From Chloranthus sessilifolius (Eukaryota > Streptophyta > Magnoliopsida > Chloranthales > Chloranthaceae), in contig CM037589.1 of the NCBI GenBank assembly GCA_021018995.1, positions 14,027,001-14,091,000 of the forward strand: a DNA stretch of 64,000 nucleotides, written 5' to 3'. The translations under genes were made by a program, and so were the position numbers. The notes beneath the pieces were generated by a model. It had not been told where the DNA came from and did no database searches. It worked only from the letters and a program-made list of their open reading frames with translations. Of this stretch, positions 1-12,739 are shown piece after piece; the stretch's first letter is position 1; every line of letters begins with the position of its first letter.

Positions 1-719
1 ATCGCCATCTATATAGATAGCTTTTAACGTATTCCCCGAATACAATATAGTACCCAAGCCCCTTCCCCGGGATTGGTATGGGTTTTCACTTGTCTCAATC
101 AACGTGCTTATTATTACGGATAAGCCTCACTTGGCCTCACGATTTCGCCGCCGTATCGGTCACGGATATCCTGCCGTGTCAGTCGTGGATATCCCGCCAC
201 GTCGGTGGGGTAACCTATCAAACCTCAAATAACAAAAATATCGGTGCCTTACATATAGTTATTCATCGTGTAAGTGTGTTATCTTATATCAGTTAGGCCC
301 TATCAAACATGATTCAATCCTTGGATACATCCCTGGGATATATCCATTTACTTGCATCACACCTGATGCTCTTATCTCTTTACTTCTTCATCCCCTGGGG
401 ATGGCTCATCATGATTACTCTTATGGATGTCACACACACACTTTTCACAAATTCTTAAGAAATAAACATTTGAATTGAATTCTATATCACTACATACATG
501 CTCCTGTAAAATAAAGTACATGTTCAAGGTGTTCCCTACCTCAAGTCTTCATTTAATCATTGCATCAAGGTCCCACGTGGCTCCTTGTGCACTAGTCCAC
601 ACGTACCACCTATGGTACCACATAACAGGTGAAACACATCACAAAGGATGCAATAAAGAAGGTCTAAGACTCTCCAAGAATCTTAAAGTCAAACCTAAAA
701 GTCAACATATTTTATCTCA

Positions 720-1330
720 GTCGATTAATCGAATTCCAAAATCGATTAATCGAATCTGATTCGATTAATCGATTTCCAAAATCGATTAATCGAAAGTCAA
801 TATCGATTAATCGAATCTCTTTCGATTAATCGAAATTCTCTATTTCGCAAAGTCGATTCTCAATTCGAGTAGTTCGATTTTCATTCGATTAATCGAATCC
901 AAATTCGATTAATCGAAATTCTCAATTTCGCAAAGTCTATTCTCAATTCGAGTAGTCGAGTTTTCATTCGATTAATCGAATCCTAATTCGATTAATCGAA
1001 ATTCTCAGTTTCGCAAAGTCGATTCTCGATTCGAGTAGTCGAGTTCCTAAAATCGATTAATCGATCCCAATTCGATTAATCGAAAACTGAAATCGATTAA
1101 TCGAAATCTCATTTCGATTAGTCGATTTCCCTCAAGTCCTTTCCTCCAACCCCTGGGGTCCACTGGAGGTTCCCAGTCGATTAATCGATACCCAAATCAA
1201 TCAATCGAAATCCCAGGTCGATTAATCAAACTCAAATTCGATTAATCGAAATCGGGGTCCTCTGACCTTTCAACTTCCTGGCAAATTTTGATTAATCGAA
1301 ACCCAATTTCGATTAATCGAAATTGTCAGA
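720..1330. repeat. Array of a CGATTAATCG palindrome
   Basis: The 10-base palindrome CGATTAATCG, usually extended to TTCGATTAATCGAA or ATCGATTAATCGAT, occurs perfectly 16 times in about 610 bases, with further copies carrying one or two changes. The spacing is irregular, so most of the array is not a simple tandem repeat. Confidence 0.85.
801..1047. repeat. Three tandem units of about 83 bp
   Basis: Units start near 801, 882 and 965. Each has two palindromes, then ATTTCGCAAAGTC, then AATTCGAGTAGTCGAG. They form a regular block inside the larger palindrome array. Confidence 0.75.
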
Positions 1331-1828
1331 TTCAGCCCCTTTCGAGCTGTTCTTCTCAATCTTCTTCCATACTTTTTCCTCTATTTTTCTAACCCATTAT
1401 CCTATGATTTAACCCACTTTCAACCACAACTTAACCCCTATAATCTATGCATTTGATTACAAAAATTTACCTTGAATCAATCTCGAATTGATTTCAAATC
1501 AAATGGTTGGAAGGCTAGGGTTTCCAGCTTTGGCTCTAACAGATCCAAACCGTGTTGAATCCGACTTTTATCGCTTGAATCCCCCCTCCAAATCAGTTGC
1601 AATAACTCCTCTCTTTACTTCCTCTCTCTCTCTCTTCTTTACTTCTCTCTCAATCACCAAAAACACACATTTAGGGTTATTAAACCCTTTTATCCCTTTC
1701 CTCACGTGTGTGTTGAGCACATACACCGCGGTAGGTGTATGCGACTTCACATTCACAACACACACCACATAGGCATTCAACCCATCACATCTCGTCCGTT
1801 CATCACATTCTATGCTAACTCTTGATCT

Positions 1829-1858
1829 CCTGATTGGTCAAACTTGTGACCAATCAGG
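1829..1858. repeat. Perfect 12-bp inverted repeat (hairpin)
   Basis: CCTGATTGGTCA (1829-1840) is followed by a six-base loop and its exact reverse complement TGACCAATCAGG (1847-1858). It lies about 45 bases inside the LTR terminus at 1905. Confidence 0.85.
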
Positions 1859-1905
1859 CACGGATCCCGAGGTCATAGTTTAGCGTGATTTTTCGGGCTA
1901 TTACA

Positions 1906-2198
1906 ATTTTACTTTATTTGGTCGAGTTCTATTTTTATAGGTGAATATTTAATTAGAACTTGTGCTTTTATAAGAATATATTATATTATAAACACTTATA
2001 ACTTAAACTAAATATCTATTAAAATATTACATAATAAAGTGTTATATAACTTACAGTTATATAATAATATATTTTTACCTAATTGTTCTACTTAAGTACC
2101 TACTTTATTGTAAAAATAAAGCAATAAAATTTTGTCTTATAAGACACATGCAAGGTGTCATTCCTTATTTTGAATTCGTACCCTTCTTAACTCATTTG
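1906..2198. other. AT-rich spacer without recognised features
   Basis: Very AT-rich sequence between the reverse-strand LTR and the minisatellite. No coding frame or terminal structure was recognised. Confidence 0.5.
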
Positions 2199-2330
2199 AT
2201 ATTGGACCGTGACCCATCTAATGTTGGATCGTGACCCATCTGATGTATCGGACCGTGACCCACCTGATGTGGATCTCGACACATCTGATGTTAGACTTTG
2301 ACCTATCTGATGTGGACCAACCCATCTGAT
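2199..2330. repeat. Minisatellite, about six units of 19-24 bp
   Basis: Degenerate units on the pattern ATGTTGGACCGTGACCCATCTG follow one another directly. They differ by substitutions and small indels. No coding meaning is apparent. Confidence 0.7.
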
Positions 2331-2639
2331 TTTATTTCATAGGATGATATTAAATTAATTAAAGTATCTCTTACAATATATGATGATATATTTAAAGAGA
2401 AAGTGATTTTAGATAGTAATATAAAATTAATAAATATTATACACTTATATTTTAGTATTATTTTATTCTCATATAAAATAAAAGTACTTGGTTACTACCT
2501 TATTTTAATATTATAAAATTATCTGATAAGGTACATGAGTAATAGTATCCCCTGTCAGAGTTCAATTAGTTTCCTTTCCATAGATTGGTCGACTGATTAA
2601 AACCAATCAATCGACCTGAACTAAATGACAACTTACACC

Positions 2640-4636
2640 TCATTAAATCTAATCTATCGATTTTCATTTTTCGATCGATCGATTTTTATCCGAATAGACG
2701 ACCTGATTCACACCAAAATTTTACTATTGTACGACCAAAAATTTAGTGCACATTAATCACTTGCATTTTCGATCGATGGTCGTGATGTACTCCACTTTAA
2801 ATTGCATTGCCCCTTTTTATTTGAGCATTTAATTATAGTATACTAGATATATATATATAAATATCATTTCATCGCTTCAACGCGATCACTTCGAAAACAG
2901 AAAGTGTTAGAACTTCGATGCCTTTATGAAATCGAACTCTGACCTTTACGATTATCGAAATCACACTTATAATCCTATTCTATAATTATATTGGTGTGTT
3001 ATGTAAATAAATATAAATATAAACATAACCAAAATCTAAGTGTAAACTGTTCTATATGTGTGATATTTTTGCATTTGTAACTTAATCAATTTATACGAGT
3101 TAAGAATATGTTAGATCATGAGTACGAGAGTGTATGAGATCATGCCTACGCTTGGGTGTGGTGACTCACTGAGATGGTATCGAAGCGAGGAATACACCGT
3201 ATTCACACGCCTTATAACTCATGGTGGAATGGGACCCATGACGAGTCGGGTGAGTGTGAATTGATAACTTAGATACGATGGCATATGTGATCTTATCATC
3301 CCGAGTTTTAATCTGAGAGGATAAGATATGAGATATGATACGAGAATCGGGCCTTTAGTCCGTGGTGAGATTTCTTTTACGGTCACGTGAAACTCGGAAT
3401 ATTGGCGTCCATGTACGGATGCAACACCTCTATGGTAGTATAAACTATCACACGAAGTACATCCAGGTTACTACGGAACCTTTTTCTTAGGAAGCGTGAA
3501 TTAGGAAAGTTGCCTCACTATAGTTTGTCCTAGGATTAAGTATAAGAGTATGATAAGATATGAGTATGAAATAAGTTGTAATCTGAAATACGATAATAAG
3601 ACATCACTGTGTAGGCCAGCAAAAGATAAAGAACTTAAGTCTCTGTACGTGCCGTTCCTTGCGTAGCCACCGTAAGGGCAACAACGTCTTTCAGTCAAGA
3701 CGGATCTCTGGGAGAGATTATGAGTATGAGTATGTTATGAGTGAGTTTGGCCATTATGTCTCCCCATTGGCTGGATGGTGGAGTATGAGTATGACACGAG
3801 GGCGTTATAATATGGTGGTATGATACTATGTTGACCCTCCCATAGTAGCTCGAGCAGCGACTCTGGCACAGGTCGTTTAGGATTTCACGAGTATGTTAGT
3901 TACGCTCATGCGATGTACAGGCGTATGTGTGAGAATGATAATAAGACATGATATGATATGTTATGAGATATGGTAAGGTACGTTGGGATATGAGTGTCTA
4001 GATCATGGTCTTGCATTTATGATATGAGCTTTACGATATGCATGTGATTTTGTCATTCTTTTGCTATCTGCTTTGACATATTATATTTATCACTCACAAG
4101 ATGCACCCACAATGCACCTGAGTAGTATGGGGTGGATTGGTGGTGTATCCCACTGAGTTTACATGACTGAGTAAACTCATCCCACGATAATCTAACAGTT
4201 ACAAGTGATTACGTTAGTGGAGTAGACGTCGGTCATCCAGATCCGGCTGACGCTGATTTCATTGATCCCGCGAGTGTTGAGTACCAGGAGGGCTACGGTG
4301 CTGATTTCGATCCGAGTGCTGGATATTGATCGCTGCAGACTTGGTAGTAGATTGGATCCCTATTATTATCATTAATTTTATGATTTCCTTTATCGGATTT
4401 GTCTCCAACTTCGAATTATGTTTTATTGGTAGATTTGTTGATTCTATCGCATTTATTCATTATTTATGACTGCTTTTATTTCCACCTTTATACGTTGGCT
4501 TTCACAGATTTCATGGAACCATTATTACGCGAGAACTCTGATTAGGTGTATGTCTGCTTAACATATCCGAGATATGTGCAGGTCATAACTCGAAATTCTA
4601 GGCCCTCGGGATGGGGTAGAATTTCGGGTCGTGACA
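2640..4636 (+). mobile_element. LTR-like repeat, copy A
   Basis: This block is homologous over most of its length to 12740-13022 joined to 23334-26000 (copy C), and over its right part to 7380-8902 (copy B). It ends in GGGTCGTGACA, the typical 3' end of plant Ty3-type LTRs. Shared landmarks include CGCTTCAACGCGATCACTTCG near 2873, TTTACGGTCACGTGAAACTC near 3375, and a GAGTAAACTCA block followed by an acidic reading frame. No gag-pol, primer site or matching LTR was seen, so it is best read as a solo LTR. The left end is approximate. Confidence 0.6.
4222..4329 (+). other. Conserved acidic reading frame in LTR copy A
   Basis: A 35-codon frame from VDVGHPDPAD to DFDPSAGY and a TGA stop. It is rich in Asp and Glu and has no ATG at its start. 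The same frame, with the same beginning and end, is in copy C at 25552-25692, and an acidic frame sits at the equivalent place in copy B (8445-8546). The sequence just upstream is pyrimidine-poor but contains AG dinucleotides that could be splice acceptors. It could be a short exon or the tail of a retroelement frame. Function unknown. Confidence 0.4.
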
Positions 4637-5370
4637 CAATCTCATTTTACGAAACTTACAAATATTATATTGTTATAACCTGGACCCTAGGGAGTTCTTT
4701 CGATGGCTTTAGATGTTGTAGGGCAACGACCTCCATGTGAGTGCTCCACATTGTAACTCAACCCCCACACAAATTTTTAGTGCACAATTGTAATAGGATT
4801 TGGTTACCATAACTGGCATCCAAATTTCACGCCTTCTAAAACCTTTAAGAAATAAAATTTACCCCTTTAATAGGAAACAAAAACTAGCCATTTAATGGCC
4901 CATGACCCACAAGATCAACTTGCCTTTATAGCAATAAAAATTTAGCCTACCTTATTTGGCTTAGTAGCTTTGCTCTTGAGGAAAGAAAATCTTTCTTTAG
5001 GACTTTTACCTTCTCGGCAAAGCTTAGCCAACTTAACCCTCTACCTTCTCTCTATAAATCCTAATACCCCAGCCTTCTTTCTCCTTCATCTATCTCCTCT
5101 CATTTTTCCTCTAAGAACATCTCGACACCACCATTATCGCGTTAGTTTTCTTCTTCTTCTCTCATCCAACGTAGCACCCCGTCGACCCACCACCAAAACC
5201 ACATCGTCGAATCGACACGTGGGCTGCCGCTGCATCGCCCTCATCGCCCAAACGACGAGTAGGTTGCCGCATCGTCAAATCAATCGAAATCATCCTGAAA
5301 AATGACGTGCACGCTCCAAGAGGTGAGCTCGATCAATCTTAAAATACTCGGTTTAGATATTTTTTTTTAT
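4637..5370. other. Intergenic, no supported gene
   Basis: Unique-looking AT-rich sequence. An open frame of 111 codons at 4970-5305 is Leu/Ser/Thr/Pro-rich with no recognisable domain and no homologue elsewhere in the window, so it is not called as a gene. Confidence 0.4.
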
Positions 5371-5649
5371 ATTATATATATATATATATATATAGACAAA
5401 AACAAAAACTCCATTAATGAAGCTCCGGTGTTGTGGAAAAAGATGAAAAGATAATAAGCACCTATTTATTTTTATATGGGTACTCTAAATCAAATAACAT
5501 AAGTATATATATAGATATATATACATGCATAGCCGTGTATATTAAATACACCAAATTAATCAAATCCTCTGCATCTTCTTCTTTGCCCACAACTCTACAC
5601 GTCAATGTAACACTGACGTTTAAAAAATAATAATAATAAAATAATGTGT

Positions 5650-5651
<2 letters not shown>

Positions 5652-5694
<43 letters not shown>
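5652..5694. repeat. (TA)n microsatellite
   Basis: Uninterrupted AT dinucleotide run. A shorter run is at 5371-5394. Confidence 0.9.
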
Positions 5695-5698
<4 letters not shown>

Positions 5699-5699
5699 T

Positions 5700-7379
5700 G
5701 TCATATAATCGTTTTTTCTTTGTATATATATACATAGAGTTTTACAGTGAGAAATTAGAGAGAAAAGTGCACTATAGTTTCTTTTTTTTTTTTCTCCATT
5801 AAATTATATTCTACATATAAGGTCCTTCTTCCCTCTTTCATACCTCTGTAACAGAAAACACTAACAAGAGATTGGTTGTAGAGAAAGGAAGAGAAGTGGG
5901 CAAGAGCATACCTAATCCTCTCGAAAAATGTTCTTATTTGAAGACCCTCTCAGCTCTAGTTTCAACTGTACCTCACCTTGTGAGTTGTGATAGTTTTCCT
6001 ACTTGATGTCCACCATAAAGCTTCAAACCAGTAATCAGTATTAATTAGTATTCTTGGTATAATTAAGACCAAACTCGTGAACTGCCAATCACGATCTAAA
6101 TTTTTATCTCAACTAGTTATAAATACTGTAATCTTGACCAGAATCGTACCCAACCTTACACAGAGAAAGCTAGAGAGAGAATGAGATAGGCCCATCCCCT
6201 ATCAAAGATTTAGAGAGAGAGAGACCTATGTTTCTTTAGCAGAGGTTTAGAGAGAGAATAGAAGGAGAGATTAGAAAGAAGTTCATAAGAGCCCTTCTGT
6301 TGGTTAAAAATACATGATTGGTCCGGACCGGGATATAGTGAATTCCAGGGGTCGGCCCGACCAAACACCGGCAATTTCGATGATAGCTTGCTCGGGCCAA
6401 CCATTGTAGTTTGGGCGCTTTAGAGAATTTACTCGATATGGGTAACTTGGTTCTACCATTCCTTGGCACCATTAGATTTAAATAAAATAGATTATAGTTG
6501 GACCTTCTGGGCCCCACCCAAGAAATGGTGTAGACATGGTCCGTCTCTATTAAGTGAATATCTCAAGACATCTAACGGTCCAGAACCCGAGAAATCGAAA
6601 CACAAATCAAGAAATTGAACCTTCATTTGGACACTATCGATCATGTAAGGATTGACCGTTAGATCTGAGGCCTTAGAAGCAGAAATAACTTGGGCCCAAA
6701 GACCTAACAACTTAAAATTATTCTTCTTAGGTATCTGATGGTGTAGGTCCGTTCAATCTCATCGCCACATGGTAGGTACACTAAGTGTGCACGTGACTCT
6801 TAGATTTTGTGAAAGGTTGACTGAAGGATCTAGTGTGCTAGAGGTAGAATCAGGATCAGGACAAAAGAACCAACCTTATGTAAAATTTTATCGTCTGACC
6901 ATCAAATGGTTTAGATTAGATGATAGATGACTCAAAGTTTATATCTTCTTATTTTAGCCTTAGGTGCCACATGGAATAACGCCATGAACTCCCTTTCACC
7001 CTTAATTTTCGAGAAGCAAGGCGCAACTGGCCCATAGGATCAACTTCAAAACGATCTCGATAGTAACACAATATAATCTAATGGATCAGATAAGTCCCAC
7101 TAAAATTTTGAGGACGTGTTTTGAGACCCGCAAGTTTGAAAGATTTGAAAAGGGATATGAACCAGTGTATAACTAGGGGATTATTTGATCCGTCTCTTTT
7201 ATCCACTCTTGGGTCAAAACTAGAAAAAGGTCTCGACACACAGACCACTTAGAAAACTTTAAGAACCACAGGCCCAATCACTCTCTAAGCAATCTAACGG
7301 CCCATGAGGGTTTCTCCAAAATTTTTGTATGAAATGTCTGTTATTTTCAAATTTTAATTATTATTTTATATTCACAAGT
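5700..7379. other. Repeat-like spacer, no gene
   Basis: No conserved coding frame. There are GA-rich patches at 6170-6275. The right part runs into LTR-like copy B and may be its upstream half, but no terminus was found. Confidence 0.4.
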
Positions 7380-8902
7380 ATGTAAGGCGTATGAAATAGT
7401 TTCTTTTGGCCAAGTAAGTCCTTACATCATATGATATGCATCACATAGGAAAATCACGATAGGATATACACATGATTAAAAAGGAATAAGCTATGTCACA
7501 CGACTTTAAAAATCTTCGTCATGGTGGGGTTCCCTTCACGGTCACGTGAAACTTAAAATATAGGCATCAATGTACGGATGCAATACCTCTATGGGAGTAT
7601 GGGCTACCACACGAAGTACACCCAGGTTATTACGGAATTCGTCCCTTGGAAAGCATGATTTTATGAATCTGATCGCACCGTGGCTCACTACACATTAAGT
7701 TATAAGTAAATGATAAGGAATGATATGTAAGATAAAATAAGATATAAATACGGATAAGTTACGCTATGAAGGCCAGTAAAATATGAAATAAGTTTCTACA
7801 CGTGCCATGTCTTGCGTGCCACCGCAAGATCTAACGTCTATAGCCAAGACGGGTCTTAAGGACAATACGCTACGATAATGTCTCAAATGTAAAGGGACAC
7901 TGATTTAAATGTATGCAATCTCATCGGGCTAGATGATGGTATACGTTATAATATGGAGGTTAGGTGGTTATCTACACGTGGACCTCGCGTGATAGGCTCG
8001 AGTAGCGGCCCTAACACAGGTCGTATACGTAAATTAAGTAAAATGCGAAGTACGTTATGTAGGCGTATGGATCGCAATATTAAGTTTCAAGATATGTCAC
8101 ATAGGATAAATTGACAAAGCAGACACAAAAAGATATCAGAACTTGATGCATCATATTCATTTTATTTTATGTCAGGTCTTTTCATTTTATGTTATGTCTT
8201 TTCTTTTTATGCTATATTTTTTAGTTTCGATATGATAGATATGAGATCTTAGATATTTTTATAATCATTTATAGCTATTTGGTTTATTTCAAAATGTACC
8301 ACAACTCAAGCGATTGCACACACGATCACATGGGTATTTTATGGTGGATCGATTGTGCAACCTGCTAAGTTCACGTGACTGAGTAAACTCACCCCCTCCC
8401 CAAAACTAACAATTGCATGTGAGAACTCTGATTTTTCCATCACTGAGGATGGGGATGTTGTTGTTCCTGATGCGGCTCATAAGAGTGAGGACGTCGGCAA
8501 CCATCTGGACGAGGGAGTAGATCCGGCGGACTACTTTAAGCATTGAGAGATTCTTTAGTTATAGTTTTTATTATTTTCAGGGGAAACTTGTTATTAGTTA
8601 CTTTTATTTTTCAATACCACTTTTGGGTTTGCGTTGGGACCGTTTTATCTTACGTAAAACCTCAATTTGCTTTCGATTATAGATGCATGGTTAAGATTTT
8701 TCACTTAATTAATGTCATCCACGTTTTTCGCTGTTAATTTATTTATCATTCATCTTTGAATGATTTCTTAAAATGCCTTGATTCATATGCTAAATCGAAT
8801 TAAGAATTATGTGTATGTCCGCTTATCGCCTTAACAAGCGTGCAGTGTCATAACACGGAATTCTAGGCCCTCAAATTTGGGTAAGGATTCTGGGTCGTGA
8901 CA
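7380..8902 (+). mobile_element. LTR-like repeat, copy B
   Basis: Diverged relative of copies A and C. It shares TTCACGGTCACGTGAAACTT near 7534, the CACACGAAGTACACCCAGGT block near 7608, ACACAGGTCGTA near 8017, the GAGTAAACTCACC block and the terminal GGGTCGTGACA at 8892-8902. No internal retroelement domain is adjacent, so a solo LTR or fragment is likely. Its left end is not defined. Confidence 0.55.
8445..8546 (+). other. Acidic reading frame in LTR copy B
   Basis: A 33-codon Asp/Glu-rich frame (EDGDVVVPDA to DPADYFKH and TGA) downstream of the GAGTAAACTCA landmark, in the same position as the frames at 4222-4329 and 25552-25692. The residues differ a lot but the acidic character and the position are kept. 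Confidence 0.35.
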
Positions 8903-9057
8903 TATATAGTAAACAATCATTATATCCATGCACAAAACAGAGGTACCCAATTTGTTTTTTATTTGTTTTTTTTTTTTTATAGAAGGTACTCAATTATTTT
9001 ATTATTATAATGTTATAATTATTTCATGGATAGACATAACACTATTTTAATATACTA

Positions 9058-9086
9058 GTAAAAGTGCACGTGCGTTGCACATGTTA
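9058..9086. repeat. GTGCACGTGCGTTGCAC short inverted motif
   Basis: A motif related to GTGCACGTGCGTTGCACATG lies here, and a diverged copy (ATGCATGTGCATTACACATG) in the same orientation at about 10282. Similar GTGCGTTGCAC motifs occur at the ends of some plant repeats, including Helitrons. No CTRR end or hairpin was confirmed, so no element is called. Confidence 0.3.
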
Positions 9087-9394
9087 ATATAAATGTGAAG
9101 ATATCATCGAATTCCTCTGATTTAAATGTCATATTCTAAAGATCTTCGAACTCTATCATATGACTTAACACAATAAATGGTCATCATCTCATCCATATTT
9201 AACTGCTTTGAATTATATAATAGAGATTTTATTTTATACCAATCTTTTGCATTAAACATATTTAGAATATGACCTTCAAATCTGATGGCTAAGATGAAGT
9301 TTTCACTTGACATAAGTCCTTCAAATACCAAGTCTTTCCTTTAAAGGATAACTCCAATTATACCAATCAGATTTCTAAGTGCACTACATTCGAA

Positions 9395-10010
9395 AAATCA
9401 TTAACTGATGTGAACCACATGATAGAGATCAATTTTCTTTTCAATCTTTCACATAATGGAGTTTGAAATCAATGGTGTACCATCAGACGGTCAATTTATG
9501 GCTTCTATTGCATACATCCCAAAAAAATGATTGAAAATTATAGGGCACGCATCATACTCAAACGTGATTTTCGATCACTTTTTGAGATGTTTTATGTGTA
9601 CCACATGCAATAAAAAATTAACTGTCAATACACTCATTATCTCAAGATCTACGATTTGGATGAAAACGACCGTTATTGTCTAATTCAAAACAGTCAATGG
9701 TATTCGGCTATAATGTCATTCAAAATTGATTTCCAATTCGATCTTCTATATGATGTCCTGGGGTAAATAGTGTACCATTAGACAATCAATTTTTAATCTG
9801 CGTGACACACATCCCAAAACAATAACTGAAAATCATGTGACAGACATTATGCTCAAACATGATTTTCGATCACGTTTTGAAACGTGCAACACCTGAAATA
9901 AAAAGTTGATTGTCAATACTCCCATGATCTCATACATTATGGGGAAGATTGTGCGACAGACGATCTCTATCTTCTGATTCATAATAGTTAATGGTTATCG
10001 GTCATAGTAC
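9395..10010. mobile_element. Two adjacent fold-back MITE-like elements
   Basis: Two successive units (about 9395-9705 and 9700-10010) share the layout of the elements at 11190-11490, 11815-12110 and 39993-40398. Each has a TTTGAATT or TTTGGATG-type outer block, ACCATCAGACGGTCAATT, a central AAACGTGATTTTCGATCAC, then a rough reverse complement of the left half. Arms are diverged. Superfamily not assigned. Confidence 0.45.
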
Positions 10011-10547
10011 CATTAAAAATTCGATCATTGTAAATAGAACGGTTCAATTTTCGTTTTAATCTTTCATCCCAAAAAATAACTGAAAACCATGTGGCACACA
10101 AAAATATGATCATGGGCATACCATCAAAATGGCAAAGAGTTATGTAGCTTACTAATTTTTATAACATGTACAAGAATTTGATTCATGCAATTGACAGACC
10201 ACCTCATGTCATTTGACATTCAATCAGTTTATTGGTTATATAGTTAAAAACTTAGAATCATTAACTATAAATCTCATAAAAATGCATGTGCATTACACAT
10301 GATGCCAAAATAAAAATTTTAACTGAAAAATGTAACAGAAGATGTATAATAATCACTTGCACCATGTATCAGTACATGGTGTCAAAATGGTGTCCCATAT
10401 ATAAAATCTCTAACCTTAATTTTATATGCATGTCATCATTTTAAAGCCACATGATTCACATAATCATCATATAAATCATATTTATATTAAAATAACATAA
10501 AAAATAAAAATAAATATATAATTTAGAACTTAAAAGTAGGGTTGCCA

Positions 10548-11130
10548 ATGGGTCGTGTTAAAGCTTTGACTGTCCGATTAGTAAATGACATATGCTGACC
10601 TGACATGGCCTGATGGTGCACCCTGATTCGACCTAATACTCAAAGGGTCAAGGGTATATGCCCAACCCGACCTGACACCTATTCCGACCTTAACCTGAAG
10701 AGTCGAGTGTATATGCCCAACCCGACCTGACACCTGATTTGACTTGATTGAAAACACTCTATTTTATTATTATTATTATTATTACTACTACTACTATTAT
10801 TAATTATTATATAAAATCTTGTAACTCGAGTTTAGTCGACCAAACCCGACCTGACACCTATCCCGACCTTAATCTGAAGGGTTGAGTGTATATGCCCAAC
10901 CCGACCTGACACCTGACTTGACCTGGTTGAAAACACTCTATTTTATTATTATTATTATTATTATATTATTATTATTATTATTATTATATAAAATCTTGTA
11001 ACTCGAGCTTAGTCGACCAAATTTTTCCTTAACCCGACTCAACCATGCCTATAGATTTTGTCTAACACTTCATGCCTGACTTAGCCGAATAACCCAAGTT
11101 TAGTACCTAGCCCAATAAAAAAGTCAATCT
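10548..11130. mobile_element. hAT-type repeat with GGGTTGCCAATGGG terminus
   Basis: It begins AGGGTTGCCAATGGGTCGTG, like the AGGGCTGTCAATGGGCC ends of plant hAT MITEs, and contains many CCCGACCTGACACC blocks. The right end was not located. Confidence 0.4.
10663..11022. repeat. Two tandem units of about 180 bp
   Basis: The blocks starting AACCCGACCTGACACCTAT near 10663 and 10842 are near-identical through a (TTA)n run to TAACTCGAGYTTAGTCGACC. The period is about 179 bases. The two copies differ mainly in microsatellite length. Confidence 0.8.
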
Positions 11131-11189
11131 GTTAAGAGCCTTGCAACCGTTAAAATTGTGACATCGTTAATATCCTCTAGTAGGTATGA

Positions 11190-11490
11190 AATGACCGCTT
11201 TGAATTAGAAGATGGAGATCATTTTTTATCCCCATCTTTTACCTAAATGATTTTGGTATCATGAGAGTATTATTAGACCGTCGATTTTTTTAAAAATGAT
11301 ATTAAAATCATGTTTGAGAGTGATGTATGCCATTTGATTTTAAAGTCACTTTTTTTGTTGTGTTAAGTGAAATAAAAATTTTACCGCCTAATGATACAAA
11401 CAGGATGTCAAGATCAACTATATAGAAAATTGAGACGAAAAATAATCTCCATCATATGATTCAAAGCGATCAATATATTCAGACTGAAAG
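11190..11490. mobile_element. Fold-back MITE, copy 3 of the family
   Basis: Left arm from GCTTTGAATTAGAAGATGGA; the right half ends CCATCATATGATTCAAAGCG, its approximate reverse complement. The centre is ATCATGTTTGAGAGTGATG. It is a close duplicate of 11815-12110. Confidence 0.6.
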
Positions 11491-11569
11491 ATGTGAGATG
11501 AAGTCACAATTTTTTGGATGGTAAATATTTTTATGTGATCTATGCCACATAATTCAAAGCAAGTCAAAT

Positions 11570-11725
11570 ATTTTATGGCAAAATTGTTAATTCTCTTAAC
11601 TTTGTGGATTTCTTTGAAGTTGCTAAAAATAAGGAAGGAAAGATAACTTTTATAGCAAAATTGTTAATTCTCTTAACTTTATGGGTTTCTTTGAAGGTAC
11701 TAAAAATAAGGAAAGAAAGAGAACT
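11570..11725. repeat. Tandem duplication, period 76 bp
   Basis: GCAAAATTGTTAATTCTC begins near 11577 and again (AGCAAAATTG) near 11653, followed by matching sequence to AAAATAAGGAARGAAAGA. Confidence 0.8.
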
Positions 11726-11814
11726 TATTTGGATATCATTATTTACGTATTCCCATTGGAAAATAGATTCTACTTGGGTATCATTATTTGCAATTCTTAA
11801 AATTGTGACCTCGT

Positions 11815-12110
11815 CAATTTCCGCTTTGAATTAGAAGATGAAGATCATTTTTATCCCCATCTTTTACCTAAATGTTCTTGGTATCATAAGAGTATTATTA
11901 GACCGTCGATTTTTTTAAAAATGATATTAAAATCATGTTTGAAAGTGATGTATGTCATTTGATTTTAAAGTCACTTTTTTTACTATGTCAAGTGAAATAA
12001 AAATTTTACCGTCTGATGATACAAACAGGATGTCAAGATCAACTATATAGAATATTGAGACGAAAAATAATCTCCATCGTATGATTCAAAGCGATCAATA
12101 TGTTCAAATT
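11815..12110. mobile_element. Fold-back MITE, copy 4 (duplicate of copy 3)
   Basis: Nearly the same sequence as 11190-11490, so the two copies and the spacer form a segmental duplication about 620 bases apart. One long stretch, GACCGTCGATTTTTTTAAAA onward, is almost unchanged. Confidence 0.6.
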
Positions 12111-12739
12111 GAAAGAGGTGAGATGAAGTTACAATTTTTTGGATGGTAAATAATGATACCCATTTTAATTTTATTGTCACAGCTTAGGAGTGTATATAGG
12201 GGCAAGTGTGAAAACAAAGATTGAGATAAATTATTTTAGCTTTCATATGGTAGTAAGGATAGGGATATATAAGAAAGAAGATGAGCATAGATGAAATAGC
12301 TTAGGAGTATTTTGGCTTAGAAGTATTTTATTACTAAAAATATGAAAACACTAAAATTAACAGAAATTATTTATACTTTTATATAGTAGTAAGGATATCA
12401 TACTTTACTTGAAAGATTGAACACGCATGCCCTATTTCGATTTCAGCTCATCTATGCGCATTTATGAACTTAATTATTATATCGTATTAATGTGTAAGTG
12501 GTAATGAAAAATCAATATAATATTATACAACTTATAATATAATATCATTTGATCTCATATAAAACAATAGTGCTCAATTGCTCGTCTCAAAGAAAAAAAA
12601 AAAAAACAGTACTCTATTGCTGTAGCATTATAGCAATATAATTCGTTTTAAATATACACAGGCATGGCATTAGTTTAATATTATAATTTACTTTACTTAA
12701 TGGTTGGGTACATCGGCTGTGTCCCCAATGCCTTACCTT

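Larger units (their letters stand above)
700..1905 (-). mobile_element. LTR (partial), reverse orientation, palindrome-rich
   Basis: Read on the minus strand, the sequence starting at 1905 begins TGTAATAGCCCG, the usual opening of a plant Ty3-type LTR. The block running leftward from it contains the palindrome array at 720-1330. No matching second LTR, primer site or coding domain was found, and the other end was not located; it may lie left of the window. Assignment to Ty3 rests only on this terminal motif, so the left coordinate is approximate. Confidence 0.4.

Noticed and set aside
720-1330. Possible CRISPR-like array
   Set aside because: The repeats are short palindromes at irregular spacing, with no unique spacers of fixed length, and the DNA is a plant nuclear genome.
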